The notes: a model not told the origin generated them from the sequence alone. Shown: positions 28,365-39,780, counted from the first letter of the stretch. The stretch is DNA of 64,000 bases from Haemophilus parainfluenzae (GCF_014931375.1 NZ_CP063117.1:1550501-1614500); one strand, 5' to 3'. Translations and numbers: made by a program.

Positions 28365-30674
28365 ATGGCTGATGTATTAACAAGATTTAAATCCGGCAAA
28401 ATTTGGGATTTTAAAGGCGGTATTCATCCTCCTGAAATGAAATCTCAATCAAACCAATTCCCTATTAAGCAATCAGAACTTTCTCATGATTTTTATGTGC
28501 CGATTAAACAACATGCCGGCACAGCAGGAAATGTATTAGTTAAAGAGGGCGATTATGTGCTTAAAGGCCAACCTTTAACACAAGGTGATGGCTTAAGAAC
28601 CTTGCCTGTTCACGCGCCAACTTCTGGTACCGTAAAGTTTATCGGAAAACATGTTGCGCCCCATCCTTCTGGTCTAACTGAGGATATGATTCATATTCAA
28701 GCGGATGGCTTGGATAAATGGCGTGAGCAATTTCCACTTGAAGAGTTTTTCACACAACCTGTCGAACAACTCATTGATCGTATTTATCAAGCAGGGGTTG
28801 CTGGCTTAGGTGGTGCGGTATTCCCGACTGCGGCCAAAATTCAATCGGCTGAAAAGAAAGTTAAACTCTTAATTATTAACGGTGCGGAATGCGAACCTTA
28901 TATTACCTGTGATGACCGCTTAATGCGTGATTATACAGATGAAATAATCGAAGGGATTCGCATCTTACGTTATATCTTACGTCCTGAAAAAGTGGTGATT
29001 GCGGTTGAAGACAATAAACCCGAAGCAATTCAAGCTATTCAGCAATCACTACATGGTGCAAATGATATTGAATTGCGCGTTATTCCGACTAAATATCCAT
29101 CTGGTGCAGCCAAACAGCTTATTTATTTGCTTACCGGCATGGAAGTGCCAAGTGGCGGACGTTCTTACGATATTGGCGTATTGATGCATAATGTCGGTAC
29201 AGCTTTTGCGGTAAAAAGAGCGGTCATTAATGACGAGCCTTTAATTGAGCGTGTCGTTACACTGACTGGTGATAAAATTTCAGAGAAAGGTAACTACTGG
29301 GTTCGCTTGGGCACACCGGTTGATCACTTATTGGCGCAAGTTGGCTATCAATATGATGAGCGCTTCCCTGTTTTTGCCGGCGGACCAATGATGGGATTAC
29401 AACTTTCTGATCTCAACGCACCCGTCACAAAATTAATAAACTGTTTATTAGCACCCGATCATTTTGAATATGGTGAACCCGAACCGGAACAATCTTGTAT
29501 CCGCTGTTCAGCTTGTTCTGATGCTTGCCCTGTCAATTTAATGCCACAGCAACTTTATTGGTATGCTCGCAGTGAGGATCACCAAAAATCAGAAGAATAT
29601 TGCTTAAAAGATTGTATTGAATGTGGCGTGTGTGCTTATGTTTGTCCAAGCCATATTCCGCTTATTCAATATTTCCGACAAGAAAAAGCCAAGATTTGGG
29701 AAATTAAAGAAAAAGCGAAAAAAGCAGAAGAAGCCAAAATCCGTTTTGAAGCAAAACAAGCTCGTATGGAACGTGAGGAGCAAGAACGTAAAGCACGTTC
29801 ACAACGCGCAGCAGAAGCTCGCCGTGAAGAACTTGCAAAACAAAAAGGTGAAGACCCAGTTAAAGCGGCATTAGAACGCCTGAAAGCAAAACAAGCGGGT
29901 TTAGCAGCAAATAAAGAAACAAAAACTATCGTATCTGAGAAAGGCGAAATCTTACCAGATAACCATGAGCTCATGGAGCAACGTAAAGCCCGTCGCCTAG
30001 CTAAACAACAAGCGCAAGCAGATACAGGCACTGTGACAAATGCAACAACGTCACAAACCAATGAAAAAGATGCGAAGAAAGCAGCTGTTGCAGCTGCTCT
30101 CGCAAGAGCAAAAGCGAAAAAAGCGGCCGCTCAAGGTGAAACAGTTGCGACAAATGCAACTGAAAGCGTGGTAGAAAAAACAGATGAAAATCCAACCGCA
30201 CTTGATCCGAAAAAAGCGGCAGTAGCTGCGGCCATTGCAAGAGCCAAAGCGAAGAAAGCTGCTACTCAAGGTGAAACAGTTGCAACAAATACAACTGAAA
30301 GTGCAGTAGAAAAAACAGATGAAAATCCAACCATACTTGATCCGAAAAAAGCGGCTATAGCTGCAGCCATTGCAAGAGCCAAAGCGAAGAAAGCTGCTGC
30401 TCAAGGTGAAACAGTTGCAACAAATACAACTGAAAGTGCAGTAGAAAAAACAGATGAAAATTCAAGCGTACTTGATCCGAAAAAAGCAGCAATAGCTGCA
30501 GCCATTGCGAGAGCTAAAGCCAAGAAAGCTGCCGCTCAAGGTGAAGCAGTTACAACAAATGAAACTGAAAGTGCGGTCGAAAAAACGGATGAAAATCCAA
30601 CCGCACTTGATCCGAAAAAAGCCGCTATCGCAGCAGCCATAGCAAGAGCTAAAGCAAAAAAAAGCGGCGGCTGA
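28365..30674 (+). CDS. rsxC: Electron transport complex subunit RsxC/RnfC with C-terminal 45-residue repeats
   Basis: A 769-residue NADH-binding subunit. It has an N-terminal barrel-like region, the FMN/NADH-binding part with GAGVLGGAVFP-like [16 protein letters not shown], and two ferredoxin motifs [12 protein letters not shown] and [12 protein letters not shown]. The charged C-terminal tail contains four and a half copies of a 45-residue repeat ([18 protein letters not shown]...). The ATG at 28365 follows the rsxB stop by 1 base. The present reading ends ...AKAKKSGG because of a run of eight A (30656-30663). With seven A it would end ...[12 protein letters not shown] at 30696, a more natural tail and spacing to rsxD, so a frame slip or sequence error there is likely; see findings. 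Confidence 0.93.
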   Translation: MADVLTRFKSGKIWDFKGGIHPPEMKSQSNQFPIKQSELSHDFYVPIKQHAGTAGNVLVKEGDYVLKGQPLTQGDGLRTLPVHAPTSGTVKFIGKHVAPHPSGLTEDMIHIQADGLDKWREQFPLEEFFTQPVEQLIDRIYQAGVAGLGGAVFPTAAKIQSAEKKVKLLIINGAECEPYITCDDRLMRDYTDEIIEGIRILRYILRPEKVVIAVEDNKPEAIQAIQQSLHGANDIELRVIPTKYPSGAAKQLIYLLTGMEVPSGGRSYDIGVLMHNVGTAFAVKRAVINDEPLIERVVTLTGDKISEKGNYWVRLGTPVDHLLAQVGYQYDERFPVFAGGPMMGLQLSDLNAPVTKLINCLLAPDHFEYGEPEPEQSCIRCSACSDACPVNLMPQQLYWYARSEDHQKSEEYCLKDCIECGVCAYVCPSHIPLIQYFRQEKAKIWEIKEKAKKAEEAKIRFEAKQARMEREEQERKARSQRAAEARREELAKQKGEDPVKAALERLKAKQAGLAANKETKTIVSEKGEILPDNHELMEQRKARRLAKQQAQADTGTVTNATTSQTNEKDAKKAAVAAALARAKAKKAAAQGETVATNATESVVEKTDENPTALDPKKAAVAAAIARAKAKKAATQGETVATNTTESAVEKTDENPTILDPKKAAIAAAIARAKAKKAAAQGETVATNTTESAVEKTDENSSVLDPKKAAIAAAIARAKAKKAAAQGEAVTTNETESAVEKTDENPTALDPKKAAIAAAIARAKAKKSGG
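30069..30671 (+). repeat. 135-bp tandem repeats in rsxC
   Basis: Units start at 30069, 30204, 30339 and 30474, with a partial fifth at 30609. Each full unit encodes 45 residues: a Lys/Ala-rich helix ([18 protein letters not shown]) followed by an acidic linker (VEKTDEN). The units are nearly identical. Units 1 and 4 end in an exact uptake signal core (30195-30203 and 30600-30608), units 2 and 3 in decayed versions of it. Confidence 0.95.
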
Positions 30675-30710
30675 AGCTGCCAAAGAAACAGAATAACGCA
30701 GGAAAAAATT

Positions 30711-31793
30711 ATGTTTAAGAAAATGGTGAGTTCGCCTCATACCCATTCAGGCAAATTAACCGCCCGTATTATGTTATGGGTGATTGCAGCCATGTTGCCT
30801 GCTCTGCTCACACAAATTTATTATTTTGGAATGGGTGTTTTGGTGCAATCCGCCTTGGCTATTTCTTTCGCATTATTACTTGAGTTTATTGTGACCAAAT
30901 TGCGCAATAAGGCAAATCTTGTCTATATTTCAGATTTTAGCGTGGTGCTTACTGCCTTAATTTTAGCGATGGCGATTCCGCCTTATGCACCTTATTGGGT
31001 GATTTTAATCGGTACGCTTTCTGCTGTTATTCTAGGCAAACACGTTTATGGCGGCTTGGGACAAAATCCTTTTAATCCGGCTATGGTGGGTTATGTGGTG
31101 CTATTGATTTCTTTCCCTCTACAAATGACAAGTTGGATGCCGCCTATTTCATTATTAAATGAACCCCCAACATTTGCGGATTCGCTTTCTTTAATTTTCA
31201 CAGGCTTAACCACTGACGGTTTTAGCTTAAGCCAACTCGTCCATTCCATTGATGGAATTACACAAGCGACGCCATTAGACAGCGCAAAAATCTTCTATAA
31301 CTTACATCAAGGCGATGAAAGCGTATTCCATGATTTTGTAAAATTGCCGATTTTATTACAAAACGGGACTGACTTTGCTGAAGGTTGGTGGCAGGTTAAT
31401 CTGGCATTTATGCTTGGTGGGATTGTATTAATCTTAAAGAAAAAAATTCACTGGCAAGTTCCTGTTTCAATGCTCGTGACCTTTGTGACCTTAGCAACAA
31501 TCACTGCGATGTCAGGCCATCATCATTTAAGTATGATAAGCCAACTCTTTAGCGGTGCCATGATGTTCGGCGCATTCTTTATTGCGACTGACCCTGTCAC
31601 AGCTTCTATTACACCTCGTGGTAAGCTTGTATTTGGTACTTTGGTTGGACTATTGGTTTACCTTATTCGTTACTTTGGAAACTACCCTGACGGCGTGGCA
31701 TTTGCGATTTTGTTAAGTAATATTTGTGTACCACTTATCGATCACTATACCCGCCCTCGTGTAGCTGGCCACTTTGCAAAAGGGAGAAAATAA
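30711..31793 (+). CDS. rsxD: Electron transport complex subunit RsxD/RnfD
   Basis: A 360-residue inner-membrane subunit with about nine helices. The Thr in [13 protein letters not shown] matches the residue that binds FMN covalently in Rnf[20 protein letters not shown] is a family hallmark. The ATG has AGGAAAAAA upstream. Its stop overlaps the rsxG start as TAATG. Confidence 0.95.
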   Translation: MFKKMVSSPHTHSGKLTARIMLWVIAAMLPALLTQIYYFGMGVLVQSALAISFALLLEFIVTKLRNKANLVYISDFSVVLTALILAMAIPPYAPYWVILIGTLSAVILGKHVYGGLGQNPFNPAMVGYVVLLISFPLQMTSWMPPISLLNEPPTFADSLSLIFTGLTTDGFSLSQLVHSIDGITQATPLDSAKIFYNLHQGDESVFHDFVKLPILLQNGTDFAEGWWQVNLAFMLGGIVLILKKKIHWQVPVSMLVTFVTLATITAMSGHHHLSMISQLFSGAMMFGAFFIATDPVTASITPRGKLVFGTLVGLLVYLIRYFGNYPDGVAFAILLSNICVPLIDHYTRPRVAGHFAKGRK

Positions 31794-32419
31794 TGGGTAT
31801 TTTAAAAGTCACCTCCCGTTTTGGTTTGTTATTAGGTTTTATTGCGCTTACATGTACCGCTGTTTCTGCAGGCATTTATATGCTGACAAAAGATAAAATT
31901 GATGAAGCCATGGCTGAACAACAAAAAGCGTTATTACTCCAAGTGATCCCTCAAGATTATTTTAATAATAACTTGCTTGAAAGCGTAGAAACACCTGAGC
32001 AAGATAAACTCAAAGGCATTCAAAAACTCTATTTTGCTATTAAAGATCATGTACCCACTGCCTATGCTTATGAAACAACAGCACCAGATGGTTATTCAGG
32101 GAATATCCGTTTATTAGTAGGAATCACACCAAAAGGTGAAGTTTTAGGTGTGCGTGTCATCGAACATCATGAAACCCCAGGATTGGGCGATAAAATCGAA
32201 CTTCGCATATCTAATTGGATTTTAAGTTTTACGAACCAAGTTATCGTACCAGAAAGCCTAAAAGATTGGGCGGTCAAAAAAGATGGCGGTAAATTTGATC
32301 AATTTTCTGGCGCAACCATTACGCCACGCGCGATTGTAAATCAAGTAAAACGTTCTGCTCTCGTGATGCTTGAAAATGAGGCATTACTCAACGAGATGGC
32401 AAAAAAATACGCGCAATAG
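31793..32419 (+). CDS. rsxG: Electron transport complex subunit RsxG/RnfG
   Basis: A 208-residue protein with one N-terminal membrane helix and a periplasmic FMN-binding domain. The covalent FMN threonine lies in the [11 protein letters not shown] motif. [12 protein letters not shown] is another family signature. The ATG at 31793 overlaps the rsxD stop (TAATG); a longer frame from 31724 lies inside rsxD and is rejected. Confidence 0.95.
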   Translation: MGILKVTSRFGLLLGFIALTCTAVSAGIYMLTKDKIDEAMAEQQKALLLQVIPQDYFNNNLLESVETPEQDKLKGIQKLYFAIKDHVPTAYAYETTAPDGYSGNIRLLVGITPKGEVLGVRVIEHHETPGLGDKIELRISNWILSFTNQVIVPESLKDWAVKKDGGKFDQFSGATITPRAIVNQVKRSALVMLENEALLNEMAKKYAQ

Positions 32420-32429
32420 GATATTTATT

Positions 32430-33140
32430 ATGACTGATTTAACCGAAAAAACGACCTCACTTGATGAGCAAAGTGCGGTTGAAAATTCAGAAGAAATAAC
32501 GCAAACGCCTTCTATTTGGAAAGAAATCTTTATTCAAGGCGTATGGAAAAATAACTCAACCCTCGTGCAATTATTGGGGCTTTGTCCGCTCTTAGCTGTA
32601 TCAAGTACTGCGACGAATGCATTGGGTTTGGGCCTTGCAACTATGTTGGTTTTAACCTGTACAAACACCGTTGTTTCGCTCTTTCGTAAACAAATCCCTC
32701 ATGAAATCCGTATTCCGATTTATGTGATGATTATTGCCACCACCGTAACCGTGGTGCAATTATTGATGAATGCTTATACCTATACACTCTATCAAGCTCT
32801 TGGGATTTTTATTCCTTTAATCGTGACTAACTGTATCGTCATCGGTCGTGCCGAAGCCTTTGCCTCTAAAAATAGCGTAGCACATGCAGCCTGGGATGGT
32901 TTTTCGATGGGATTAGGTATGGCATTAAGTATCACCGTATTAGGTGCGCTACGTGAAATCCTAGGCCAAGGTACCCTTTTTGAAGGCATTGAAAACCTAT
33001 TTGGTCAAGGCGCCAAATTCCTGACATTACATATTTATCACGCTGACAGCAGCTTTTTACTCTTTATTCTTCCGCCAGGTGCGTTTATTGGATTAGGCAT
33101 TCTACTGGCGATTAAAAACCGAATTGATATGAAAAAATGA
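32430..33140 (+). CDS. rsxE: Electron transport complex subunit RsxE/RnfE
   Basis: A 236-residue membrane subunit homologous to RsxA, with the paired cysteine segments [12 protein letters not shown] and [17 protein letters not shown]. Compared with enteric RsxE it has an N-terminal hydrophilic extension of about 25 residues (starting [14 protein letters not shown]) that contains an exact uptake signal core (32471). The ATG at 32430 was chosen since it follows the rsxG stop by 10 bases. Its stop overlaps the nth start (ATGA). Confidence 0.94.
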   Translation: MTDLTEKTTSLDEQSAVENSEEITQTPSIWKEIFIQGVWKNNSTLVQLLGLCPLLAVSSTATNALGLGLATMLVLTCTNTVVSLFRKQIPHEIRIPIYVMIIATTVTVVQLLMNAYTYTLYQALGIFIPLIVTNCIVIGRAEAFASKNSVAHAAWDGFSMGLGMALSITVLGALREILGQGTLFEGIENLFGQGAKFLTLHIYHADSSFLLFILPPGAFIGLGILLAIKNRIDMKK

Positions 33141-33772
33141 ACCAAGCTAAACGAATTGAAATCCTCACTCGACTTCGGGAGCAAAACCCGCATCCAACCA
33201 CGGAATTAGAGTATAATTCGCCTTTCGAATTACTCATCGCTGTGATTTTGTCAGCTCAAGCGACCGATAAAGGCGTGAATAAAGCGACAGCAAAATTATT
33301 CCCTGTGGCAAATACCCCACAAGCTATTTTAGATCTCGGCTTAGAGGGGTTAAAAGAATACATTAAAACCATCGGGCTTTATAACAGCAAAGCAGAAAAT
33401 ATCATTAAAACCTGCCGTGATTTAGTTGAAAAACACAACGGTGAAGTACCTGAAAGTCGTGAAGCCTTAGAAGCCCTTGCGGGAGTCGGCAGAAAAACGG
33501 CGAATGTAGTGTTAAATACCGCTTTCGGTCATCCAACTATTGCAGTGGATACGCATATTTTTCGCGTATGCAACCGCACAAACTTTGCCCCTGGCAAAGA
33601 TGTGGTAAAAGTGGAAGAAAAACTACTCAAAGTTGTGCCAAAAGAATTTAAAGTGGATGTACATCACTGGCTGATTTTGCACGGGCGCTATACTTGTACC
33701 GCGCGCAAACCTCGATGTGGAGCTTGCATTATTGAAGATCTCTGTGAATACAAAGAAAAAACAGAATATTAA
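33137..33772 (+). CDS. nth: Endonuclease III
   Basis: A 211-residue DNA glycosylase/AP lyase that removes oxidised pyrimidines. The helix-hairpin-helix [10 protein letters not shown] carries the catalytic Lys and VDTHIFRV the catalytic Asp. The C-terminal [4Fe-4S] cysteines lie in [17 protein letters not shown]. It overlaps rsxE by 4 bases, the same operon junction as in E. coli. Confidence 0.97.
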   Translation: MNQAKRIEILTRLREQNPHPTTELEYNSPFELLIAVILSAQATDKGVNKATAKLFPVANTPQAILDLGLEGLKEYIKTIGLYNSKAENIIKTCRDLVEKHNGEVPESREALEALAGVGRKTANVVLNTAFGHPTIAVDTHIFRVCNRTNFAPGKDVVKVEEKLLKVVPKEFKVDVHHWLILHGRYTCTARKPRCGACIIEDLCEYKEKTEY

Positions 33773-33798
33773 ACGAATAAAATCAAACGGAATATATT

Positions 33799-35169
33799 AT
33801 GACAACAAACAATCAATCTCGCCAAACATGGTCTAGCCGACTAACTTATGTGCTCACCGTTGCGGGTGCGACAGTTGGCTTTGGGGCAACGTGGCGCTTC
33901 CCTTATTTAGTGGGTGAAAATGGCGGCGGTGCCTACGTACTCCTCTTTTGTATCGCGATGATTGTCATTGGTATCCCGATGATTTTAGTAGAAAATGTTA
34001 TCGGACGCCGTTTGCGTGTGAATTCCATTGATGCCTTTGGCGACAAAATCCAAGATAAAGGTAAAAACATCTCCAAATATTGGAAGATTCTTGGTTACAT
34101 GGGGCTTCTTGGCTCATTTGGTATCATGGCTTATTACATGGTATTAGGTGGTTGGGTGATGTCTTATATCATCAGCCTGATGAATAATACCCTTGATATC
34201 AGTACCCCAATTACAAAAGAAGTGGCCAAAGATTTCTACGATTTACACATCAGCAACAGCCCATGGGAAATCATGCTCTACACCTTCCTGTTTGTGGCAG
34301 TGAATTACATTATTTTAGCGAAAGGTATCATCGGCGGGATTGAACGTTCCGTAAAATACTTAATGCCATTACTCTTCATTTTCCTCATCGGCATGGTGAT
34401 TCGTAACCTTACCTTACCGGGTGCAATGGAGGGTGTGACTTTCTACTTAAAACCAGATTTCAGCAAAATTACACCTAAATTATTCATTTTCGTATTAGGC
34501 CAAGTGTTCTTCGCATTAAGCCTTGGTTTCGGTGTATTAATCACCCTCTCCAGCTATTTAAACAAGGAAGAAAACCTTATTCACACAGCCGTTATTACGG
34601 GTTTCACCAATACCATTATCGCTGTGTTATGTGGTTTTATGATCTTCCCATCATTATTCACATTCGGCATTGAACCTAACGCTGGCCCAACCTTGGTTTT
34701 CCAAAGTTTACCAATTGTATTCTCACATTTATGGGCAGGTAAATTCTTTGCTATCGTATTCTTCGGCTTATTGCTTATTGCCGCATTAACCACATCAATT
34801 ACCATTTATGAAGTCATCATCACCGCATTGCAAGAAAAACTCAGAATGCGCCGTGGTAAAGCAATTTTTGTGACCTTAATGGGGATTTTCTTATTAGGTA
34901 ATATACCCTCTATTCTAGGTGATAACCTTTGGAAAGATTTCACCATTTTCGGTAAAAGCATTTTCGATGCCTTCGATTTCGTCAGCGGCAATATTCTCTT
35001 TATGTTGACCGCACTTGGTTGTGCGATTTTCGTTGGTTTTGTGTTAAAAGACGATGCAAAAAAAGAACTATCACCAACACCAAATTCACGCTTCACCACA
35101 ATTTGGTTTAACTATGTTAAGTTTGTGGTTCCAGTGATTATTTTGGTGATTTTTATCAGTAATATGTAA
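33799..35169 (+). CDS. Sodium-dependent transporter of the NSS (SNF) family
   Basis: A 456-residue membrane protein with about 12 helices. The N-terminal GFGATWRFPYLVGENGGGAY is the sodium- and substrate-binding signature of neurotransmitter:sodium symporters such as LeuT and TnaT. Such bacterial proteins import amino acids with Na+; the substrate is unknown. A terminator follows. It begins 26 bases after nth and may be partly co-transcribed. Confidence 0.92.
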   Translation: MTTNNQSRQTWSSRLTYVLTVAGATVGFGATWRFPYLVGENGGGAYVLLFCIAMIVIGIPMILVENVIGRRLRVNSIDAFGDKIQDKGKNISKYWKILGYMGLLGSFGIMAYYMVLGGWVMSYIISLMNNTLDISTPITKEVAKDFYDLHISNSPWEIMLYTFLFVAVNYIILAKGIIGGIERSVKYLMPLLFIFLIGMVIRNLTLPGAMEGVTFYLKPDFSKITPKLFIFVLGQVFFALSLGFGVLITLSSYLNKEENLIHTAVITGFTNTIIAVLCGFMIFPSLFTFGIEPNAGPTLVFQSLPIVFSHLWAGKFFAIVFFGLLLIAALTTSITIYEVIITALQEKLRMRRGKAIFVTLMGIFLLGNIPSILGDNLWKDFTIFGKSIFDAFDFVSGNILFMLTALGCAIFVGFVLKDDAKKELSPTPNSRFTTIWFNYVKFVVPVIILVIFISNM

Positions 35170-35170
35170 T

Positions 35171-35204
35171 AAAAAAACCGAGCAATTTCGCTCGGTTTTT
35201 TTAT
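35171..35204. terminator. Bidirectional terminator between the NSS transporter and uup
   Basis: A long stem of AAAAACCGAGC type with GCTCGGTTTTT and loop AATTTC, flanked by A and T runs, serves both convergent genes. Confidence 0.9.
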
Positions 35205-35211
35205 CTATCCT

Positions 35212-37155
35212 CTATTTTGCTTCAGCTTGAGTTTTTTTCTCTTCAAGTTCTTCCCAACGGAGGAAAGCTGTTTCAAGTTCAGCTTCGGTGTCCGATAATT
35301 CCTTAAGCTTTGCATCTGTTACATCATGGGCTTGTTGGAAAAAGTGAGGGTCACCAATTTCAGCTTGAAGTGCAGTAATTTTCTCTTCCAATTCTTCCAA
35401 CAATTGTGGTAGCTGTTCTAACTCACGTTGTTCTTTGTAAGAAAGTTTAACGGATTTTGGCTTTTGAGAAACAGCATCATTTTTGACCGCACTTTCCTGT
35501 ACTTTTGGTGCTTCTCTTTTGGATTTTGGGGTCTCTTGCTCTGCTTTCATCGCAAAGTAATTGGCTTGTTGTCCTTTCGCATCAAAGAAACCGCCCACGT
35601 ATTTATTCAATACGCCATCGCCTTCAAAGAAATAACACACAGTCGCGACATTATCAATAAACTGACGATCATGACTGACAATCAATAAGGTGCCTTGATA
35701 ATCCGTGAGGATTTCTTCCAATAATTCTAAGGTTTCTACATCCAAGTCATTGGTTGGTTCATCGAGAATCAGCAAGTTATTCGGTTTCAGTAATAATTTA
35801 GCCAATAACAAACGGTTACGTTCACCACCTGAAAGCGCTTTGACGGGTGTCATCGCTCGTTTCGGTGGAAATAAGAAATCCTGCAAATAGCCCAACACAT
35901 GACGTTTTACACCATTGACCTCAATATCCTGTTTGCCATCGGCAACGTTATCCATCACCGTTTTTTCCAGATCAAGATCAGCACGATATTGATCAAAATA
36001 AGCGATATCTAATTTTGTACCACAATGAATACGACCACTGGTTGGCTTGATTTCACCTAATAAAAGTTTAATAAAGGTGGTTTTTCCGCAACCATTTGGG
36101 CCAACCAATGCAATTTTATCGCCACGTAAAATGGTCGTACTGAAATCTTTGAGAAGTTGTTTGCCTTCAATTTCATAGCTCACATCTTCCATTTCAAACA
36201 CGATTTTGCCAGAACGACTTGAGTTATCTAATTGTAACTTAGCAGTACCCATCACCTCACGACGCTGACGACGTTCTTCACGCATGGCTTTTAAAGCGCG
36301 CACACGGCCTTCATTACGCGTACGGCGAGCTTTAATACCTTGACGAATCCAAACCTCTTCTTGCGCTAAGCGCTTATCAAAAAGCTCATTCTGCAATGCT
36401 TCGACACGTAAGATTTCCTCTTTAGCGGTGAGGTATAAATCATAGTTACCTGGATAAAACACTAATTTCCCGCGGTCTAAATCGACAATACGAGTGGCCA
36501 TTTTGCGGATAAAAGAACGGTCGTGGGAAATAAACACAATACTTCCGGTAAATTCCAATAAGAAGTTTTCTAACCATTCGATTGCATCCACATCTAAGTG
36601 ATTGGTCGGTTCATCTAATAACAAGACATCGGGATTACACACCAACGCACGAGCAAGAGCGGCTTTACGCAACCAACCACCCGATAAATCCGCTAATTTA
36701 GTATCAGGATTTAACTCAAGCTTTTGTAGAACTTCATTGATTTTATTTTCAAATTGCCAACCATTGGCATGCTCTAATTTTGCTTGCACTTGCGCAAGTT
36801 GGTTAAGAATTTGCTCACTGTAATTTTGTGTCAACTCTTGTGAAATATGGTGATATTCCTTTAACAAATCCGCTAAATGCTCAATGCCTTCTGCCACATA
36901 ATCAAACACATTCCCTTCAGCATGGCGAGGCGGGTCTTGTTCTAAACGTGAAACCACTAAATCTTTTTCATATTGCACTTTGCCGTCATCCATCGTGACT
37001 TGCTGTGCAATAATTTTTAATAACGTTGATTTACCTGCCCCGTTACGCCCCACCAAACATACGCGCTCATTGGGTTCAATATGCAGTTCAGCGTGATCAA
37101 GTAACGGATGATCACTAAAAGAAAGATAAGCGTTAGTTAAACTAATTAATGCCAC
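35212..37155 (-). CDS. uup: ABC-F ATPase Uup
   Basis: A 647-residue soluble protein with two ABC domains. Walker A motifs are GRNGAGKSTLL and GPNGCGKTTFI, the signatures LSGGWLRKA and LSGGERNRL, and Walker B LLLDEPTNHLD and LILDEPTNDLD. The C-terminal coiled-coil tail (about residues 560-647) is the DNA-binding part typical of Uup. ABC-F proteins act on ribosomes; Uup loss raises transposon excision in E. coli. The start is a GTG with AGGACA upstream. An exact uptake signal core lies at 35486. Confidence 0.93.
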   Translation of the reverse strand: MALISLTNAYLSFSDHPLLDHAELHIEPNERVCLVGRNGAGKSTLLKIIAQQVTMDDGKVQYEKDLVVSRLEQDPPRHAEGNVFDYVAEGIEHLADLLKEYHHISQELTQNYSEQILNQLAQVQAKLEHANGWQFENKINEVLQKLELNPDTKLADLSGGWLRKAALARALVCNPDVLLLDEPTNHLDVDAIEWLENFLLEFTGSIVFISHDRSFIRKMATRIVDLDRGKLVFYPGNYDLYLTAKEEILRVEALQNELFDKRLAQEEVWIRQGIKARRTRNEGRVRALKAMREERRQRREVMGTAKLQLDNSSRSGKIVFEMEDVSYEIEGKQLLKDFSTTILRGDKIALVGPNGCGKTTFIKLLLGEIKPTSGRIHCGTKLDIAYFDQYRADLDLEKTVMDNVADGKQDIEVNGVKRHVLGYLQDFLFPPKRAMTPVKALSGGERNRLLLAKLLLKPNNLLILDEPTNDLDVETLELLEEILTDYQGTLLIVSHDRQFIDNVATVCYFFEGDGVLNKYVGGFFDAKGQQANYFAMKAEQETPKSKREAPKVQESAVKNDAVSQKPKSVKLSYKEQRELEQLPQLLEELEEKITALQAEIGDPHFFQQAHDVTDAKLKELSDTEAELETAFLRWEELEEKKTQAEAK

Positions 37156-37192
37156 AAAATTGTCCTATAAATTCAAAATATCAATAAAAATA

Positions 37193-37201
37193 ACCGCACT
37201 T
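37193..37201 (-). repeat. Uptake signal sequence at the dgt 3' end
   Basis: Exact ACCGCACTT spanning the last base of dgt and the dgt-uup gap; the only notable element in this 45-base gap. Confidence 0.85.
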
Positions 37202-38553
37202 TAGAGCTGATGATAAACCTTTAAAGCATAGGCATCTGACATGCCTGCGATATAGTCACAAATAATACGTTTTTTGCCCTGTTCTGGCGCATTTTTCCAA
37301 CGAGTAGCCGTATTCGTTGGCAATAAACGTTCTGGGTCAGACTCAAAAATCTGGAACATTTCCGTAAGAATGCGTTGGCCTTTATATTCAATACGTTGCG
37401 TTTCCACATGACGAATCACGTATTTCCATACAAACTTTTTGAACACATTTAATGCCGCAATCACATCTTGCGGTAGTTCTGCATTATAACGTAACAAAGG
37501 TTCATCAAAATTACCGGTGACTTTCCAACGCACATGAGTAATAAAGAAATTCACTAATGCACCAATGGCATTTTTACGCTCGAAATGATGGTTGGAGAAT
37601 AATCGTTGGCTGACTTGCTCTATATTTTTTGCCAGCCAATCTGAAGGAATCGCTTTAAGTTCAGCCAATGCTTCTTGCCATTGATGTTGATTTACTACAC
37701 CAGTCACAATCGCATCTTCTAAATCATGTACGCCATACGCAATATCGTCCGCCAATTCCATAATACTGCAATCTAAAGATTTAAATTGCGTTTTTAAAAA
37801 CTCGCCAGGATTTGACCGCGCTTTTTGAAATGAGCCAAACAAAGTGCGGTCATTTTCAGAAAGGTTTTGCAATAGCCAGTTAAACATAGTGACGTCATCA
37901 CGGAATAAGCCTTTTCCTGGTTTCCAATCGCTAATTTTGACATAACGCGGATCTGAGTTTTCAGCATGCGGCAACTGGGCATATTGCGGTGAAGATAAGT
38001 CTAAAATATTTGGATATTTCACCACGCCTAAAATAGCACGACGCGTTAAATTCATTCCAGCTGTTTCGGTATAAGGCTCAAGTTTAGTGATAATACGAAA
38101 TGTCTGTGCATTACCTTCAAAGCCACCATGATTACACATCATATAATTGAGCGCGACCTCCCCTCCATGGCCAAACGGTGGATGGCCAATATCATGCGCA
38201 AAGCACAAACTTTCAATTAAATCATTGCTTGGTAATAAAGGTTTGAGTTGTTTCTGTAATTCACTTTTTTCAATATAAAGCTGGTCTGAAATAGCAACAT
38301 AGCTTTCCGCAAATTTTAATTGGGAAACCAGACTGCTACCGATTTGTGCTACTTCAAGAGAATGAGTTAGGCGCGTACGATAAAAATCATTTTCGCCCAC
38401 CGCGTGAATTTGTGTTTTTGCTTGTAAACAACGGAAAGCGGCGGAATGTAAAATCCGCCCGCGATCACGACGAAATGGTGGTCGGTGATCTTTTTCGCGA
38501 GGCGGATCAGGAAGGAAACGTTCAGTCCAAAAATCAGCTAATTGGGTTCTCAT
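37201..38553 (-). CDS. dgt: Deoxyguanosinetriphosphate triphosphohydrolase-like protein
   Basis: A 450-residue HD-domain phosphohydrolase. The metal-binding residues are visible as [22 protein letters not shown] and [16 protein letters not shown]. Dgt-type enzymes cleave dNTPs to nucleoside and triphosphate; the nucleotide preference of this branch is not certain. The ATG at 38553 overlaps the lrgB stop (ATGA), so it was preferred to an in-frame start at 38613. The conserved region begins right after it ([20 protein letters not shown]). Confidence 0.9.
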   Translation of the reverse strand: MRTQLADFWTERFLPDPPREKDHRPPFRRDRGRILHSAAFRCLQAKTQIHAVGENDFYRTRLTHSLEVAQIGSSLVSQLKFAESYVAISDQLYIEKSELQKQLKPLLPSNDLIESLCFAHDIGHPPFGHGGEVALNYMMCNHGGFEGNAQTFRIITKLEPYTETAGMNLTRRAILGVVKYPNILDLSSPQYAQLPHAENSDPRYVKISDWKPGKGLFRDDVTMFNWLLQNLSENDRTLFGSFQKARSNPGEFLKTQFKSLDCSIMELADDIAYGVHDLEDAIVTGVVNQHQWQEALAELKAIPSDWLAKNIEQVSQRLFSNHHFERKNAIGALVNFFITHVRWKVTGNFDEPLLRYNAELPQDVIAALNVFKKFVWKYVIRHVETQRIEYKGQRILTEMFQIFESDPERLLPTNTATRWKNAPEQGKKRIICDYIAGMSDAYALKVYHQL

Positions 38554-39242
38554 AAAAATAGACAAATAACATGGAATACTAAGGGCGCTAAAATGGAACT
38601 CATAATACCGCAAAGTACCAAAGAAATCGAACTATAACTCCCCGCTTTCGGATCAGCTTCCATACAACTTACTGTGCCTAATGCGTGAGAAACCGCACCA
38701 ACAGATAAGCCAACCGCTTCTTGTTGTTTAATTCCGACTTTTTTCAAGATGAGATAACCAAAAACGGAGCCTTGTAAACCGGCAACAACCACACCTACCG
38801 CAGTCACGGCGGGAATACCGCCTAAATGCGAAGACACTTCCATCGCAATAGGGGTAGTAATCGATTTTGGTAATACTGTTGCTACCATTTCAGGACTTGC
38901 GCCTAAAATAATAGCAAAAATAGCCCCGGTAAACATTGAGAATATCGAAGCCAATGTGACGACTGAAAGGATAATTTTCCACTGTTTGGCAATTTGACGA
39001 AGTTGTTCATACAACGGTAACGCCAGTGCAACAATACTCAATCCTAATAAATTATTAATAGGCGCATTTCCTGCCATATAATTATCATAAGGGATACCTC
39101 CTACTTCTAAGATCAAAACGAGAATGGATACAGTAAGTACGAAAGTATTGAAAATCATGGACTTCCAACGTTTACTAATTTGTAATGCGAGCCAAAATCC
39201 GAAAATCGTTAAACCAGTATAAAGATAAATTGCATACTGCAT
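38550..39242 (-). CDS. lrgB: LrgB/CidB family inner-membrane protein
   Basis: A 230-residue protein with 6 to 7 membrane helices and the LrgB motifs [12 protein letters not shown] and [20 protein letters not shown]. LrgA/LrgB and CidA/CidB pairs in Gram-positive bacteria act as holin-like regulators of murein hydrolases or as pyruvate carriers; E. coli YohK is the counterpart. It follows lrgA by 9 bases. Confidence 0.9.
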   Translation of the reverse strand: MQYAIYLYTGLTIFGFWLALQISKRWKSMIFNTFVLTVSILVLILEVGGIPYDNYMAGNAPINNLLGLSIVALALPLYEQLRQIAKQWKIILSVVTLASIFSMFTGAIFAIILGASPEMVATVLPKSITTPIAMEVSSHLGGIPAVTAVGVVVAGLQGSVFGYLILKKVGIKQQEAVGLSVGAVSHALGTVSCMEADPKAGSYSSISLVLCGIMSSILAPLVFHVICLFL

Positions 39243-39251
39243 AATAAAACC

Positions 39252-39668
39252 TTAGTCTGCCTGAAAATTACGTTTCTCTAATACTTTCTGACGTTTATGA
39301 GCAAAAGATTGCTTGTAAAACAAATAATTACCCCAAAATGCGATAATAAAGAGCGTCAGAAAAGTACTGAGAATATTTGGAATGAGTAAAATTTTCCATT
39401 GAGAAACAAGTAAATCATAATATTTGATAATACCTACACTCACTGGCACAAAAAGTACTGCCATATACCGAATTAACAAACTAGAACCCAAATAAATCCA
39501 TTCTAAACGAATGATACGAGTGGTTAATCCAATAAAAAGTATTAACAATCCCCAGATGCTGCCAGGAATTCCAACAGGCACATACTGCGAAATCAAATTG
39601 CCGAGTAGCAATATAATGTATAAAATCACGAGCGAGCGAACAAGTTGAACGCCTTTTTGGAGTAACAT
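39252..39668 (-). CDS. lrgA: LrgA/CidA family holin-like protein
   Basis: A 138-residue protein with four membrane helices and the LrgA motif [13 protein letters not shown]. coli YohJ is the counterpart. It is the first gene of lrgA-lrgB-dgt-uup on the minus strand and is divergent from the nuclease gene. The 112-base divergent region (39669-39780) is A/T-rich; I see no clear operator in it. Confidence 0.88.
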   Translation of the reverse strand: MLLQKGVQLVRSLVILYIILLLGNLISQYVPVGIPGSIWGLLILFIGLTTRIIRLEWIYLGSSLLIRYMAVLFVPVSVGIIKYYDLLVSQWKILLIPNILSTFLTLFIIAFWGNYLFYKQSFAHKRQKVLEKRNFQAD

Positions 39669-39780
39669 ATTTCCTCTTTCAACTTATTTAACAATAATTC
39701 AAATTTATTTTACGCTTTTTTTGTTAGAATTACCCTCTCTTTTTAGTTAAATATTGCGATATAGATCAAAGAAATTCCAA

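Noticed and set aside
30051..30404. Minus-strand ORFs with Phe/Cys-rich repeats opposite rsxC
   Set aside because: They are the complement of the Lys/Ala repeats in rsxC; the apparent repeat protein has no start signals.
30069..30671. Regular repeats that could suggest a CRISPR array
   Set aside because: Units are 135 bp, adjacent, in frame with rsxC and have no unique spacers.
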